This document shows, in pieces, positions 15,832 to 26,591 of a stretch of DNA of 26,591 nt; positions within the stretch are counted from its first letter, which is position 1, and each line of letters starts with the position of its first letter. This DNA is from Cyanobacteria bacterium HKST-UBA02 (GTDB taxonomy: Bacteria > Cyanobacteriota > Vampirovibrionia > Obscuribacterales > Obscuribacteraceae), in contig JAGQHH010000427.1 in assembly GCA_020431945.1 (NCBI GenBank), positions 1 to 26,591 on the forward strand, read 5' to 3'. The translations under genes and the position numbers were made by a program. Below the pieces are notes generated by a model, which saw only the letters and a list, made by a program, of their open reading frames with translations, did not search any database and was not told the origin of the DNA.

Positions 15832-15845
15832 GTTTGTTCACAAAC
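15832..15845. promoter_or_regulatory. Operator-like dyad upstream of the 447-residue protein gene
   Basis: GTTTGT and ACAAAC form a perfect 6-bp inverted repeat separated by TC, about 80 nt before the ATG at 15925. A TAGAAT -10-like hexamer follows at 15852-15857. The size and spacing fit a repressor or activator half-site pair. No regulator is identified. Confidence 0.25.
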
Positions 15846-15924
15846 GACCCATAGAATTGTCAGGTCCCAGTTTCCGCCCCTTTGTCATGGAGCCGTTCCC
15901 CCCGACGGCTTATTTAGGATTGTC

Positions 15925-17268
15925 ATGGCCGATACCCAACCTGAAGTTCCTTCCCGCAAACCCCAAGATGTCTCCCAGCCTCAGGCTCAACCACACCCAC
16001 AGTCGGAGGGCCAGTATTTCGGACTGGGAAGCAGCTCCCTCGGCGATCTCTGGAGCCTGAACCGCGCTGGTCAGGGCCAGGGCAATACCGGCACCAAGCG
16101 TCCGAGTCCCGCCGAGCAGACGACAGCCGGGGAAGCGGACCACGCCGGACCGACCATCAAAGACGGACCCGACGGCAGCAAGATCATCTGCGAGGGTGGT
16201 TTTTGCCGGATCGTGCCTGCCGGCGCCCTCGAGCAAGCCGGACAGCAAGGGTTTCCCGATGGCGGCAATCTCCTTCGCCAGATTCTGGGCGGCGATGGGC
16301 AGGGCCTGCCTCCCGGCGGTTTGCTCCGCCGTCACCAGCCTTTCAAGCCCTCCCAGACCGGTGAGCTTCCGGGCAGCGGTCCGGTCATCAGCCGGATTCA
16401 AGAGCTCATGCGCAATCCTGCTGTTCAGAACGGAATCACCGTACTGATGAGCCGCTCCGGGATCAATATCGATCCCGAGCGCAAAGAGATAAGCCTTTCC
16501 ATGGACTTCGCTTCCATGTACGACAAGCTGTCGGCTCTCAATCCCGAGGCGGCTAATGCTGAAACCCGCCAGTTCCTCGCCGGTCTCGATCGGGTCACCC
16601 TGAGCGCCGATCAGCTCAAGCTCAAGTTCAAGACCGAGCAGAAGATGTCTCTGGGAGACCAGGGCTTCGCTCGCGGTTATAGCGTAGCCATGGGCACAGG
16701 CAACGGCGAGACCAGTTTCAATCTTGCCACCACTCCGACCCGCCTTACTCTAGATGGAATCAAAGGAATGCAGTCCGTGGATGCCCAGGGCAACCGTCTC
16801 GATATCCACAAGCTCGTCCTGGACACCAGCGATCCCAAGAACCCCACCGGTTCTCTCACCATAGACAACCCGCTCAAAAAGCCAGCCTTCCTTCCGGCAG
16901 CTACCCCCTGGCCCGAGCAGGTCACCCTGCCCATGAGACTGCCGGTGGAGGAGCAACAGAGCCTGGCGAGCACCCTCCCCGGCGCCATCAAGGCCCTGGA
17001 CGGCCTGCGGACCGCCGCCAAGACCGGGGACATGACGGCGCTGACTGCCGGGCTGTCCGGCGACGGAACCGCTGCAGGCGGCAGCCTTTCGGACCTGATG
17101 AACTGGACCATGCGCAATCGCGGTCAGTTCGATCTGGAGACCAGAAACCCGATGATGTATGACGGAATCAAAGGGAAGTTGCCTCAGCCCGGCCCACAGC
17201 GAAACAATACGGACCCCTTCTTCATGCCGCCCAGACCCGGAGGCGAGCGCCCCCGCCTGCGCTATTAG
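15925..17268 (+). CDS. Large protein of unknown function with disordered N-terminus
   Basis: This 447-residue protein has no signal peptide or membrane helix. The first 150 residues are rich in Gln, Pro, Gly and Ser and probably disordered; inside this stretch is a short segment SKIICEGGFCRIVPAG with two cysteines six residues apart. A folded region from about 150 to 330 contains amphipathic strands and helices (INIDPERKEISLSMDFASMYDKL, DRVTLSADQLKLKFKTEQ, LDIHKLVLDTSD), perhaps a lipid- or ligand-binding beta structure. The C-terminus is again Pro/Gly/Arg-rich. No family was recognised. The ATG has AGGA five bases upstream. It lies between the EF-hand gene and the pseudouridine synthase on the same strand. 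Function is unknown. Confidence 0.7.
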   Translation: MADTQPEVPSRKPQDVSQPQAQPHPQSEGQYFGLGSSSLGDLWSLNRAGQGQGNTGTKRPSPAEQTTAGEADHAGPTIKDGPDGSKIICEGGFCRIVPAGALEQAGQQGFPDGGNLLRQILGGDGQGLPPGGLLRRHQPFKPSQTGELPGSGPVISRIQELMRNPAVQNGITVLMSRSGINIDPERKEISLSMDFASMYDKLSALNPEAANAETRQFLAGLDRVTLSADQLKLKFKTEQKMSLGDQGFARGYSVAMGTGNGETSFNLATTPTRLTLDGIKGMQSVDAQGNRLDIHKLVLDTSDPKNPTGSLTIDNPLKKPAFLPAATPWPEQVTLPMRLPVEEQQSLASTLPGAIKALDGLRTAAKTGDMTALTAGLSGDGTAAGGSLSDLMNWTMRNRGQFDLETRNPMMYDGIKGKLPQPGPQRNNTDPFFMPPRPGGERPRLRY

Positions 17269-17275
17269 TCTCTGC

Positions 17276-17284
17276 TGCTAGAAT
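17276..17284 (+). promoter_or_regulatory. Extended -10 promoter for the pseudouridine synthase gene
   Basis: TGCTAGAAT is an extended -10 element (TG-n-TAGAAT, 5/6 in the hexamer) in the 42-nt gap after the 447-residue protein gene. Initiation near 17291 would give a leader of about 20 nt that contains a CCCC/GGGG mini-hairpin just before the ATG at 17311. Confidence 0.35.
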
Positions 17285-17310
17285 GACTCCCCAGAAACGG
17301 GGTCTCGGAA

Positions 17311-17979
17311 ATGCAGCAGGAAGAAATCGAAGTCCTCTATCGAGACGATCGGTTGATCGCCGTCATGAAACCCTCCGGCATGATCGTTCATCGTGGCTGG
17401 GACAACGATGCTGTCACCGCCGCTGATTTAGTACGGGATAAAATAGTCGGCAAGCGCGTGCATGCGCTCTATCGTCTGGACAGGGGGACAAGTGGGGTCT
17501 TGATCTTCGGTCTCGATCCCGAGATAGCCAGTTATTTTCAAAACGAGGCCGAAGCCGGCAGAGTGCACAAAGAATATCTTGCCCTGGTGCGGGGGCCGAT
17601 GCTCGAGGGCACGACTCTGGATCACGCGATTCCTCAGAGAAATGGCGGACAGAGAGTCGACGCTGTCACCGAGTTCGAGCCTGTGGCCCACAAAGACAGG
17701 TGGTCCCTGGTCAGGGCGAGGCCGCTGACCGGCAGGCTGCACCAGATAAGGCGTCACCTCAAGCATCTTTCCCATCCCATAGTCGGGGACGTGCGTTATG
17801 GAAAAGGCGACATCAATCGTTTCTTTCGAGACACCTATGAGCTCAACCGGCTGGCTTTGCATGCTCGTTCCATCAGTTTCGCTCGCCCGGACGGCGAAGC
17901 AATCGAAGTCCTCGCTTCAATACCAGCCGATCTCGAAGAGCCGCTAGCCCGGCTGGGTCTGGAATATCATCTCTTCTGA
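17311..17979 (+). CDS. RluA-family pseudouridine synthase (TruC-like)
   Basis: This is a 222-residue single-domain enzyme. Motif II is YRLDRGTSGVLIFG with the catalytic Asp57; the usual HRLDxxTSG histidine is Tyr here. Motif I is IAVMKPSGMIVHRG (16-29) and motif III LTGRLHQIRRHLKHLSHPIVGD (about 139-160). There is no S4 domain, and the short length fits TruC (tRNA Psi65) better than RluD or RluC. It isomerises a uridine in tRNA or rRNA, and the exact position is not determined by sequence alone. The 3' end overlaps the opposing RCK-protein gene by 13 nt. Confidence 0.92.
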   Translation: MQQEEIEVLYRDDRLIAVMKPSGMIVHRGWDNDAVTAADLVRDKIVGKRVHALYRLDRGTSGVLIFGLDPEIASYFQNEAEAGRVHKEYLALVRGPMLEGTTLDHAIPQRNGGQRVDAVTEFEPVAHKDRWSLVRARPLTGRLHQIRRHLKHLSHPIVGDVRYGKGDINRFFRDTYELNRLALHARSISFARPDGEAIEVLASIPADLEEPLARLGLEYHLF

Positions 17980-19031
17980 CCGCGCTCGGCTTCGAGCAGG
18001 GCTTTGACATTATGGCTCTCGGTCATGATCAGTAATTTGTCGCCGGCACTCAGTACTATATCCGGTGGCGGGTTCCAGTCGACGGAGTCGCCTCTCTGGT
18101 GCATCAATATCGTGGTCTCGTAAGCAGCCCGGACGTCGTCTATCTTCATGCCGATGAAAGCAGACGAGTCGTGCACCGGAAGCTGGTAAGCATTGAGCAG
18201 GGTGTTGCCGAACTGGAAGGAGGAGAGGAGGTTTTCGCTCACCACCGACTGGGCGAAGACCGGAGCCGAGAGAGCCGAAGCGCTGAATACACAATCTATG
18301 CCCAGGGAGTTCTTGACCTTGTCCGCCAGGCCCTGATCGAACATTCGCATGACCACCCGAATAGACGGATTGATCTCCCTGGCGGTAAGGGACGTCTCCA
18401 GATTGTTCAAATCATTGTTGGTGAGGGCCATGAGCGCTTTCGCTTTGGAGATATTGGCCTGCTCGAGAGATGTTCGTCTGGTGGCGTCAGCGATGATCAC
18501 CGGCACTTTGCGTTGCTCCATCTCGGTGATGAAACGCCCGTCATGGTTGCTCTCGATGCAGACGACCTCTTCGCCGAAAGCCATGAGTTGCTCTACCACC
18601 CGCTTTCCGACATTGCCGAGACCGCAGACCACGACATGATTCTCATATGATGTTGCCAGCAATTTCTGCCACTCCTTCGAGAAGTTTCTGCACTGAACGA
18701 CGATATTTCCCAGGCGAACGGCGCCGTCAACGATCACCAGCAGTCCCAGGAGAGGAAGACCGAAAAACACAGGCACCAGCCGCCAGTCATCCACAAAGGG
18801 AATGGGCTGCTCGAAAAAGGTCATATGCAAAGTGTCATATGCGATGCCCAGGAGACTGTGGTGGTGCACCGGCAGCTCTTTGATCGGATAGATGAAGTAA
18901 AGAAGCAGGGTGGAGACCGAAAACGCCAGAGTGACGGTAATCAGAAATACCCGGAACTCCCTGAACAGGGCTCTCGTCAACTTGACTCTGTTCGCAAAGG
19001 AGAGCTTTTGTGTTTTCGCTCGGATACTCAT
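17967..19031 (-). CDS. Two-TM, RCK (TrkA-N/TrkA-C) domain protein, channel-like without K+ filter
   Basis: This is a 354-residue protein with TM helices at about 26-49 and 86-105, a Rossmann NAD-binding RCK domain VVVCGLGNVGKRVVEQL (133-149) with the ribose-binding acidic residue E160, and a TrkA-C region (about 285-345). The layout copies MthK/Kch-type channels (TM-pore-TM-RCK). The segment between the helices (residues 50-85, with MTFFEQPIPFVDDW) has no TVGYG selectivity filter, so K+ selectivity is not supported. Related filterless TrkA-N proteins occur in other bacteria. A good promoter precedes the ATG. Confidence 0.85.
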   Translation of the reverse strand: MSIRAKTQKLSFANRVKLTRALFREFRVFLITVTLAFSVSTLLLYFIYPIKELPVHHHSLLGIAYDTLHMTFFEQPIPFVDDWRLVPVFFGLPLLGLLVIVDGAVRLGNIVVQCRNFSKEWQKLLATSYENHVVVCGLGNVGKRVVEQLMAFGEEVVCIESNHDGRFITEMEQRKVPVIIADATRRTSLEQANISKAKALMALTNNDLNNLETSLTAREINPSIRVVMRMFDQGLADKVKNSLGIDCVFSASALSAPVFAQSVVSENLLSSFQFGNTLLNAYQLPVHDSSAFIGMKIDDVRAAYETTILMHQRGDSVDWNPPPDIVLSAGDKLLIMTESHNVKALLEAERGQKR

Positions 19032-19056
19032 CCATTACCATAATCGCCGCCTGCTC

Positions 19057-19085
19057 ATTATCGTGAAGCCAGCCGCCGGTGTAAA
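19057..19085 (-). promoter_or_regulatory. Sigma70-type promoter for the RCK-domain protein
   Basis: On the minus strand TTTACA (19085 to 19080, 5/6 to TTGACA) is followed after exactly 17 nt by GATAAT (19062 to 19057, 5/6 to TATAAT). Initiation near 19050 would give a leader of about 19 nt before the ATG at 19031. It lies in the 79-nt gap after the glutamate synthase stop codon. Confidence 0.55.
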
Positions 19086-19110
19086 TATATTGATTGTATA
19101 TCGCTTGCGA

Positions 19111-23691
<4,581 letters not shown>

Positions 23692-23715
23692 TGATTTACC
23701 TCGTAGAGCACAAAG

Positions 23716-23745
23716 AAAGCGACCCCTTCGAAATCGTGTCGCTTT
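23716..23745 (-). promoter_or_regulatory. Hairpin in the gltB leader
   Basis: AAAGCGAC (23716-23723) and GTCGCTTT (23738-23745) form a perfect 8-bp stem with a 14-nt loop containing TTCGAA. In the gltB mRNA the second arm ends in CUUU followed by CUUUG, and the structure ends 24 nt before the ATG, leaving the GAGGT site just downstream. It could be an attenuator-like or translational control element. The U-tract is interrupted, so terminator strength is doubtful. Confidence 0.45.
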
Positions 23746-23818
23746 TGATATCAGGATTCAGTTGAGGATGTTCGCGCCGACCCCTCGACAATTACATACC
23801 CAGCCCCTCAAGCATTAA

Positions 23819-23847
23819 ATTATGGAAAAACGGCCGGACAATGGCAA
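23819..23847 (-). promoter_or_regulatory. Sigma70-type promoter of gltB
   Basis: On the minus strand TTGCCA (23847 to 23842, 5/6) is separated by exactly 17 nt from CATAAT (23824 to 23819, 5/6). Initiation near 23812 gives a leader of about 120 nt that contains the 8-bp hairpin. This is the best-formed promoter in the window. Confidence 0.6.
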
Positions 23848-23884
23848 TGGTTTGTTAACTTTTCCTTTAGTATCCTGCGGACCC

Positions 23885-23944
23885 ATGGAAAAACAGGCTC
23901 GTTGGTATCGCAATCAATATCGTAAATGGTGTCGCCGGCGGTGA
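23885..23944 (+). CDS. Candidate 19-residue leader peptide, Arg/Trp/Tyr-rich
   Basis: A short ORF encodes MEKQARWYRNQYRKWCRRR. It has six Arg, two Lys, two Trp and two Tyr out of 19, and ends in three consecutive Arg codons. It lies about 135 nt before the oxygenase ATG on the same strand, just past the gltB promoter region. The ribosome site is weak (GCGGA three bases before the ATG). Complementary segments follow (GGCGG/CCGCC; GGCT/AGCC), which could form alternative hairpins. A ribosome-stalling leader for the downstream operon is possible, as is chance. The only evidence is composition and position. Confidence 0.3.
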   Translation: MEKQARWYRNQYRKWCRRR

Positions 23945-24078
23945 ATCGTCCTTGATTTCGTCTTCCACTTCCAGGCTGATTGAGGCGATTTAAGCCGCCC
24001 TGTTATTGATCGGGATACCCCGGCCGGATTACCATTTCACTGTCGTTTACTTTGAGGGCTATCGAGTTGGCTATCGAA

Positions 24079-24909
24079 ATGAGCTCTGCCCGGGATGAAT
24101 CCAGTGCTCCCGTGGCTGATGTAATCAATCATCTGGTCGATCTTGGCAAGTACCCCATTCTCGAGCCCGGCAGCGCCGGCTATGTCTCTCTCGTGGAAGA
24201 GGCTCGCCGGGAGCTGAAAGAGTTTGGATATTGCCTGCTTCAGGATTTCATCGGCACGGATCGCATCGAAGGTCTGGCTGCCGAGGCCCGAGAGCTGGCT
24301 CCCCTGGCTTTTCACAACACTCTCACCGGCAATGCCTATCTCACTCCTCAAGATCCTTCTTTGTCGGCGGATCACCCGGTCAATCGCACCGACACCACGG
24401 CTCTCGGCGCTGTCGCCTACGACCAGATTCCGCCCGGGGCGATGATCAGGCGTCTCTATGACAGCCAGGTTTTTCTCGACTTCGTATCGGATGTGCTCGA
24501 CCGGGGACCGCTCTTTCGCTATGCCGATCCCCTGGGCGCCATGAATATCGCCGTTATGAAAGAAGGCGATCATCTGCGCTGGCATTTCGATCAGACCGAC
24601 TTCGTCGTCTCGCTTCTCGTCGAGGGATCAGAAGGCGGAGAGTATGAAGTCTATCCCCTGACCCGCAGTCCCGAGGAAGAGAACTATGAAAGAGTCCTCT
24701 CCATTCTTCAGGGCAATCGGGAAGGGGTGCTCACCCTCGATATCAGACCCGGTTGCCTGGTCTTTTTCGAAGGTCGTTATTCCCTGCACCGGGTCACCCG
24801 GGTCTCGGGAGATCAGGTCAGGCTCGTGGCCCTGTTCGGTTTCGATACAAGTGAAGGAACAGTGAGCTCCGACTATCTGAGAATGATCCGCTATGGCCGA
24901 GTCAAGTAA
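24079..24909 (+). CDS. Fe(II)/2-oxoglutarate-dependent oxygenase
   Basis: This is 276 residues from the ATG at 24079. TTG codons at 24052 and 24067 are alternative starts, and GAGGG lies eight bases before the latter. The jelly-roll metal site is visible as HxD in LRWHFDQTDF (H169, D171), distal His237 in SLHRVTR, and Arg248 as the likely 2-oxoglutarate ligand. The overall pattern (WHFD, then SLLVEGSEGGEYEVYP, an FFEGRYSLHRVT strand and RLVALFGFD) resembles the ArpA/BesD-like group, which includes free-amino-acid hydroxylases and halogenases. The intact Asp favours hydroxylation over halogenation. The next gene starts 17 nt before its stop codon, so this is the first gene of a cassette. Substrate is unknown. 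Confidence 0.85.
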   Translation: MSSARDESSAPVADVINHLVDLGKYPILEPGSAGYVSLVEEARRELKEFGYCLLQDFIGTDRIEGLAAEARELAPLAFHNTLTGNAYLTPQDPSLSADHPVNRTDTTALGAVAYDQIPPGAMIRRLYDSQVFLDFVSDVLDRGPLFRYADPLGAMNIAVMKEGDHLRWHFDQTDFVVSLLVEGSEGGEYEVYPLTRSPEEENYERVLSILQGNREGVLTLDIRPGCLVFFEGRYSLHRVTRVSGDQVRLVALFGFDTSEGTVSSDYLRMIRYGRVK

Positions 24910-26170
24910 ACAGAAGAGCAAAGAGCGCACGGAGAGTGATTCCCTGGGTACCGTAGCGGTACCGGAAGGGGCGCTCTACGGCTGTGCCACTGTGCGAGCC
25001 CTGGATGCCATGAGTATCTCCGGGAAAAGTCTGGGCGACTACCCCGAGATTGTCGAGGCTCTCTGCCGGGTGAAGCTGGCGGCTCTGCGCGCCAATCTGA
25101 GCGCCGGCGAGATCGATGGAGAGATTGCCGGCTATATCGAAGGTGCTCTCGATGAGATTCTCGCCGGGCAGCACCGGGAGCACTTCCCGGTGGATATTCT
25201 CTCGGGAGGTGGCTGCATCGCCTTCAACGCCAATCTCAACGAGGTAACGGCGAATCTAGCCAATAGCAGGGCGGGCCGACCGCCTGGTCTTTACGAGCCT
25301 GTGCATCCTCGCCGGCATGTCAACTTGAGCCAGTCGACGGCGGACACCTGCCATACTGCTTTTCGTCTTGCTCTGCTCGAGCGCATAGACAGTCTCGACG
25401 AGGTTCTTGCCGCTTTCGGCGGGACTCTCGCCGGGCAGGCGGACGCTAGCGGAGACATCTATACTCTCAGCCGGACATGTCTGCGTGATGCGCTGCCGGT
25501 CAGTCTGGCTACTTATTTCAGCGCCTGGAGCTCGGCCCTCAATCGTCTGAGAGAGGATCTGGCTTCTTCTTGCAATCGGCTTCTGGCAGTCAATCTGGGT
25601 GGTACGGTAATCGGTGACGGGAGCGGTGCCAGCCGGGGATACCGCGAAATTGTGGCCGGGGAGCTCGCTTCTATATGTGGGCGCCCTCTTCGTCTTGCCC
25701 TCGATCTTTTCGATCAGGCCCAGAACATGGATGAGCTCGTAGAGTTGTCCGGGACCCTTTCTAGAATCGCGCAGCTCCTGCTCAAAATCGCCAGGGATCT
25801 CAGGCTTCTATCTTCCGGTCCTGATGGGGGCTTCGGCGAGATAGTCCTGCCCATGGTTCTTGAAGGTTCGTCTTTCTTCAAAGGAAAAGACAACCCGGTG
25901 GTGCCCGAGACCGTCATGATCGGCGCATTTCACGTGATGGGCCGCCACCACGGTGTCGAGGCGGCGGCCTGTCAGGCTGAGCTCAATCTCAATGTTTTCG
26001 AGTCCTCGGCGGTGGTCGATCTGATAGACTCTCTGAGACTCCTGGACAAGATCGTGGCTCTGCTCGATGGCAAATGCTTGCGCGGGCTCAAAGCCGATAC
26101 CGAGCGCTGCCGGGAGCTTCTGTCTTATGCCCGCGCTGGAGGTAGTGATGCAAACCGTCGACAAGAGTGA
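24893..26170 (+). CDS. Aspartase/fumarase-superfamily lyase, divergent
   Basis: This 425-residue protein is slightly shorter than typical fumarases and aspartases (about 460). Superfamily features in order: GGGCIAFNANLNEVTANLA (105-123), HVNLSQSTADTCHTAF (142-157), SRTCLRDALP (193-202) in place of GRTxLQDAxP, and LRLLSSGPDGGFGEIVLP (303-320). The signature loop EGSSFFKGKDNPVVPE (324-339) carries the conserved Ser pair and Lys332, with FFK replacing the usual xMP. The catalytic serine is kept but the substrate pocket is altered, so it is probably neither plain aspartase nor fumarase; ammonia elimination from an amino acid is a reasonable guess. It overlaps the oxygenase by 17 nt and the ALDH by 23 nt. 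Confidence 0.85.
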   Translation: MAESSKQKSKERTESDSLGTVAVPEGALYGCATVRALDAMSISGKSLGDYPEIVEALCRVKLAALRANLSAGEIDGEIAGYIEGALDEILAGQHREHFPVDILSGGGCIAFNANLNEVTANLANSRAGRPPGLYEPVHPRRHVNLSQSTADTCHTAFRLALLERIDSLDEVLAAFGGTLAGQADASGDIYTLSRTCLRDALPVSLATYFSAWSSALNRLREDLASSCNRLLAVNLGGTVIGDGSGASRGYREIVAGELASICGRPLRLALDLFDQAQNMDELVELSGTLSRIAQLLLKIARDLRLLSSGPDGGFGEIVLPMVLEGSSFFKGKDNPVVPETVMIGAFHVMGRHHGVEAAACQAELNLNVFESSAVVDLIDSLRLLDKIVALLDGKCLRGLKADTERCRELLSYARAGGSDANRRQE

Positions 26171-26591
26171 TACCGCTTGCCTGCTCGAGTGGGCTCAGGG
26201 CTGGCTGAAAGAAGAGAGGGGTCATTATATCGACGGCGCCTGGTTCTACGGAGCAGATGGCGATTCCGATTCTGACTCGATCCCGAGTATAGACCCCAGC
26301 ACCGGCAGAAAGCTGTGCGAGATCAGGCAGGCCGGAAGCTCAGAGATAGACGCGGCGGTGGCGGCGGCACGCAAAGCATTCGCCGACCGGCGCTGGCGGT
26401 CCATGCCCCGGCGAGAGCGCTCCCGGCTGCTCATGAGGATTGCCGATCTGATCAGAGAGCACAGCGCCGAGCTGGCTGCTCTGGAGTCCCTGGATAACGG
26501 TAAGCTCTTCAAAGAAGCAATCAACGATGATCTTCCTGAAGCCGCCGATGTTTTCGACTATTATGCCGGCTGGACGGACAAGCACTATTCG
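26148..26591 (+). CDS. Aldehyde dehydrogenase, N-terminal part (cut by window end)
   Basis: The first 148 residues are present and the frame is open to the last base. A strong GGAGGT lies four bases before the ATG, inside the end of the lyase gene. The sequence IDPSTGRKLCEI, DAAVAAARKAF, WRSMPRRERSRLLMRIADLIREH, LAALESLDNGK and DVFDYYAGWTDK is typical of the NAD(P)-binding N-terminal half of ALDH-superfamily enzymes of the betaine-aldehyde/phenylacetaldehyde type, which oxidise aldehydes to acids. The catalytic Cys and Glu lie beyond the window. A 25-residue leader before the ALDH core is present. It is the third gene of the oxygenase-lyase operon and presumably oxidises an aldehyde made or released there. 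Confidence 0.88.
   Translation, partial: MQTVDKSDTACLLEWAQGWLKEERGHYIDGAWFYGADGDSDSDSIPSIDPSTGRKLCEIRQAGSSEIDAAVAAARKAFADRRWRSMPRRERSRLLMRIADLIREHSAELAALESLDNGKLFKEAINDDLPEAADVFDYYAGWTDKHYS

Larger units (their letters stand above)
23692..24078. other. Divergent intergenic region between gltB and the oxygenase cassette
   Basis: This 387-nt non-coding stretch is clearly more AT-rich than the flanking genes. It holds the gltB promoter and leader hairpin on the minus strand, a 19-codon candidate leader ORF on the plus strand, and GC-rich complementary segments (GGCGG at 23937-23941 and CCGCC at 23995-23999) between that ORF and the oxygenase start. No NtcA-like GTA-N8-TAC site was found. Confidence 0.6.

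Noticed and set aside
15809..16060. 83-codon plus-strand frame before and into the 447-residue protein
   Set aside because: It overlaps the better-supported frame, has no ribosome site and has non-coding-like composition.
23692..24078. NtcA-type site (GTA-N8-TAC) for nitrogen control of gltB
   Set aside because: I found no such spaced motif on either strand of this region; nearby GTA or TAC triplets are not correctly spaced.
24079..24909. 2OG-dependent halogenase instead of hydroxylase
   Set aside because: Halogenases of the BesD type replace the metal-binding Asp with Gly or Ala; here the HxD motif has Asp.

Overview
The window looks like chromosomal DNA of a non-photosynthetic relative of Cyanobacteria, most likely the Vampirovibrionia/Melainabacteria side (Obscuribacterales-like). 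This is an inference with moderate confidence. It rests on a ferredoxin-type glutamate synthase with the cyanobacterial-style insertion, two large membrane-anchored Ser/Thr kinases carrying TPR or LRR regions, a protein made of GspE-N-like repeats, several secreted proteins of unknown function, moderately high GC and frequent GTG/TTG starts. No rRNA, tRNA, CRISPR array, IS element or phage gene was seen. Coding density is very high, with many 2-3 nt junctions and short overlaps.

Region 1 (about 135-7605, minus strand) is a tight run of seven genes, read from right to left: a secreted LolA/DUF1571-like protein, a second secreted protein of unknown function, a TPR Ser/Thr kinase with five predicted membrane segments, a soluble cytochrome P450 two bases behind it, a GspE-N-repeat protein, a small secreted protein with paired cysteines, and an ankyrin-repeat protein overlapping that by 10 nt. 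A 42-nt divergent gap separates this run from a second, single-pass kinase with a C-terminal leucine-rich repeat region (7648-9603, plus).

Region 2 (9622-19031) is mixed housekeeping and accessory content: a small putative lipoprotein, an NCS1 nucleobase/hydantoin-type permease, an exported alpha/beta hydrolase, a DUF2252 protein, a LOG-family phosphoribohydrolase, an EF-hand-like protein, a large disordered protein of unknown function, an RluA-family pseudouridine synthase and a two-TM RCK-domain protein that looks channel-like but lacks the K+ selectivity filter. Two tail-to-tail pairs overlap by 13-15 nt, and LOG and the EF-hand gene share a 41-nt bidirectional promoter region.

Region 3 (19111-26591) holds a complete glutamate synthase on the minus strand with a good promoter and a hairpin in its leader. 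Across a 387-nt intergenic region is a plus-strand cassette: an Fe(II)/2-oxoglutarate oxygenase, a divergent aspartase/fumarase-superfamily lyase and an aldehyde dehydrogenase cut by the window end. These three overlap each other and probably form one operon. A 19-codon Arg/Trp/Tyr-rich ORF in the intergenic region could be a leader peptide for it. This cassette is the best candidate in the window for an undescribed small-molecule pathway; its substrate cannot be read from the sequence.
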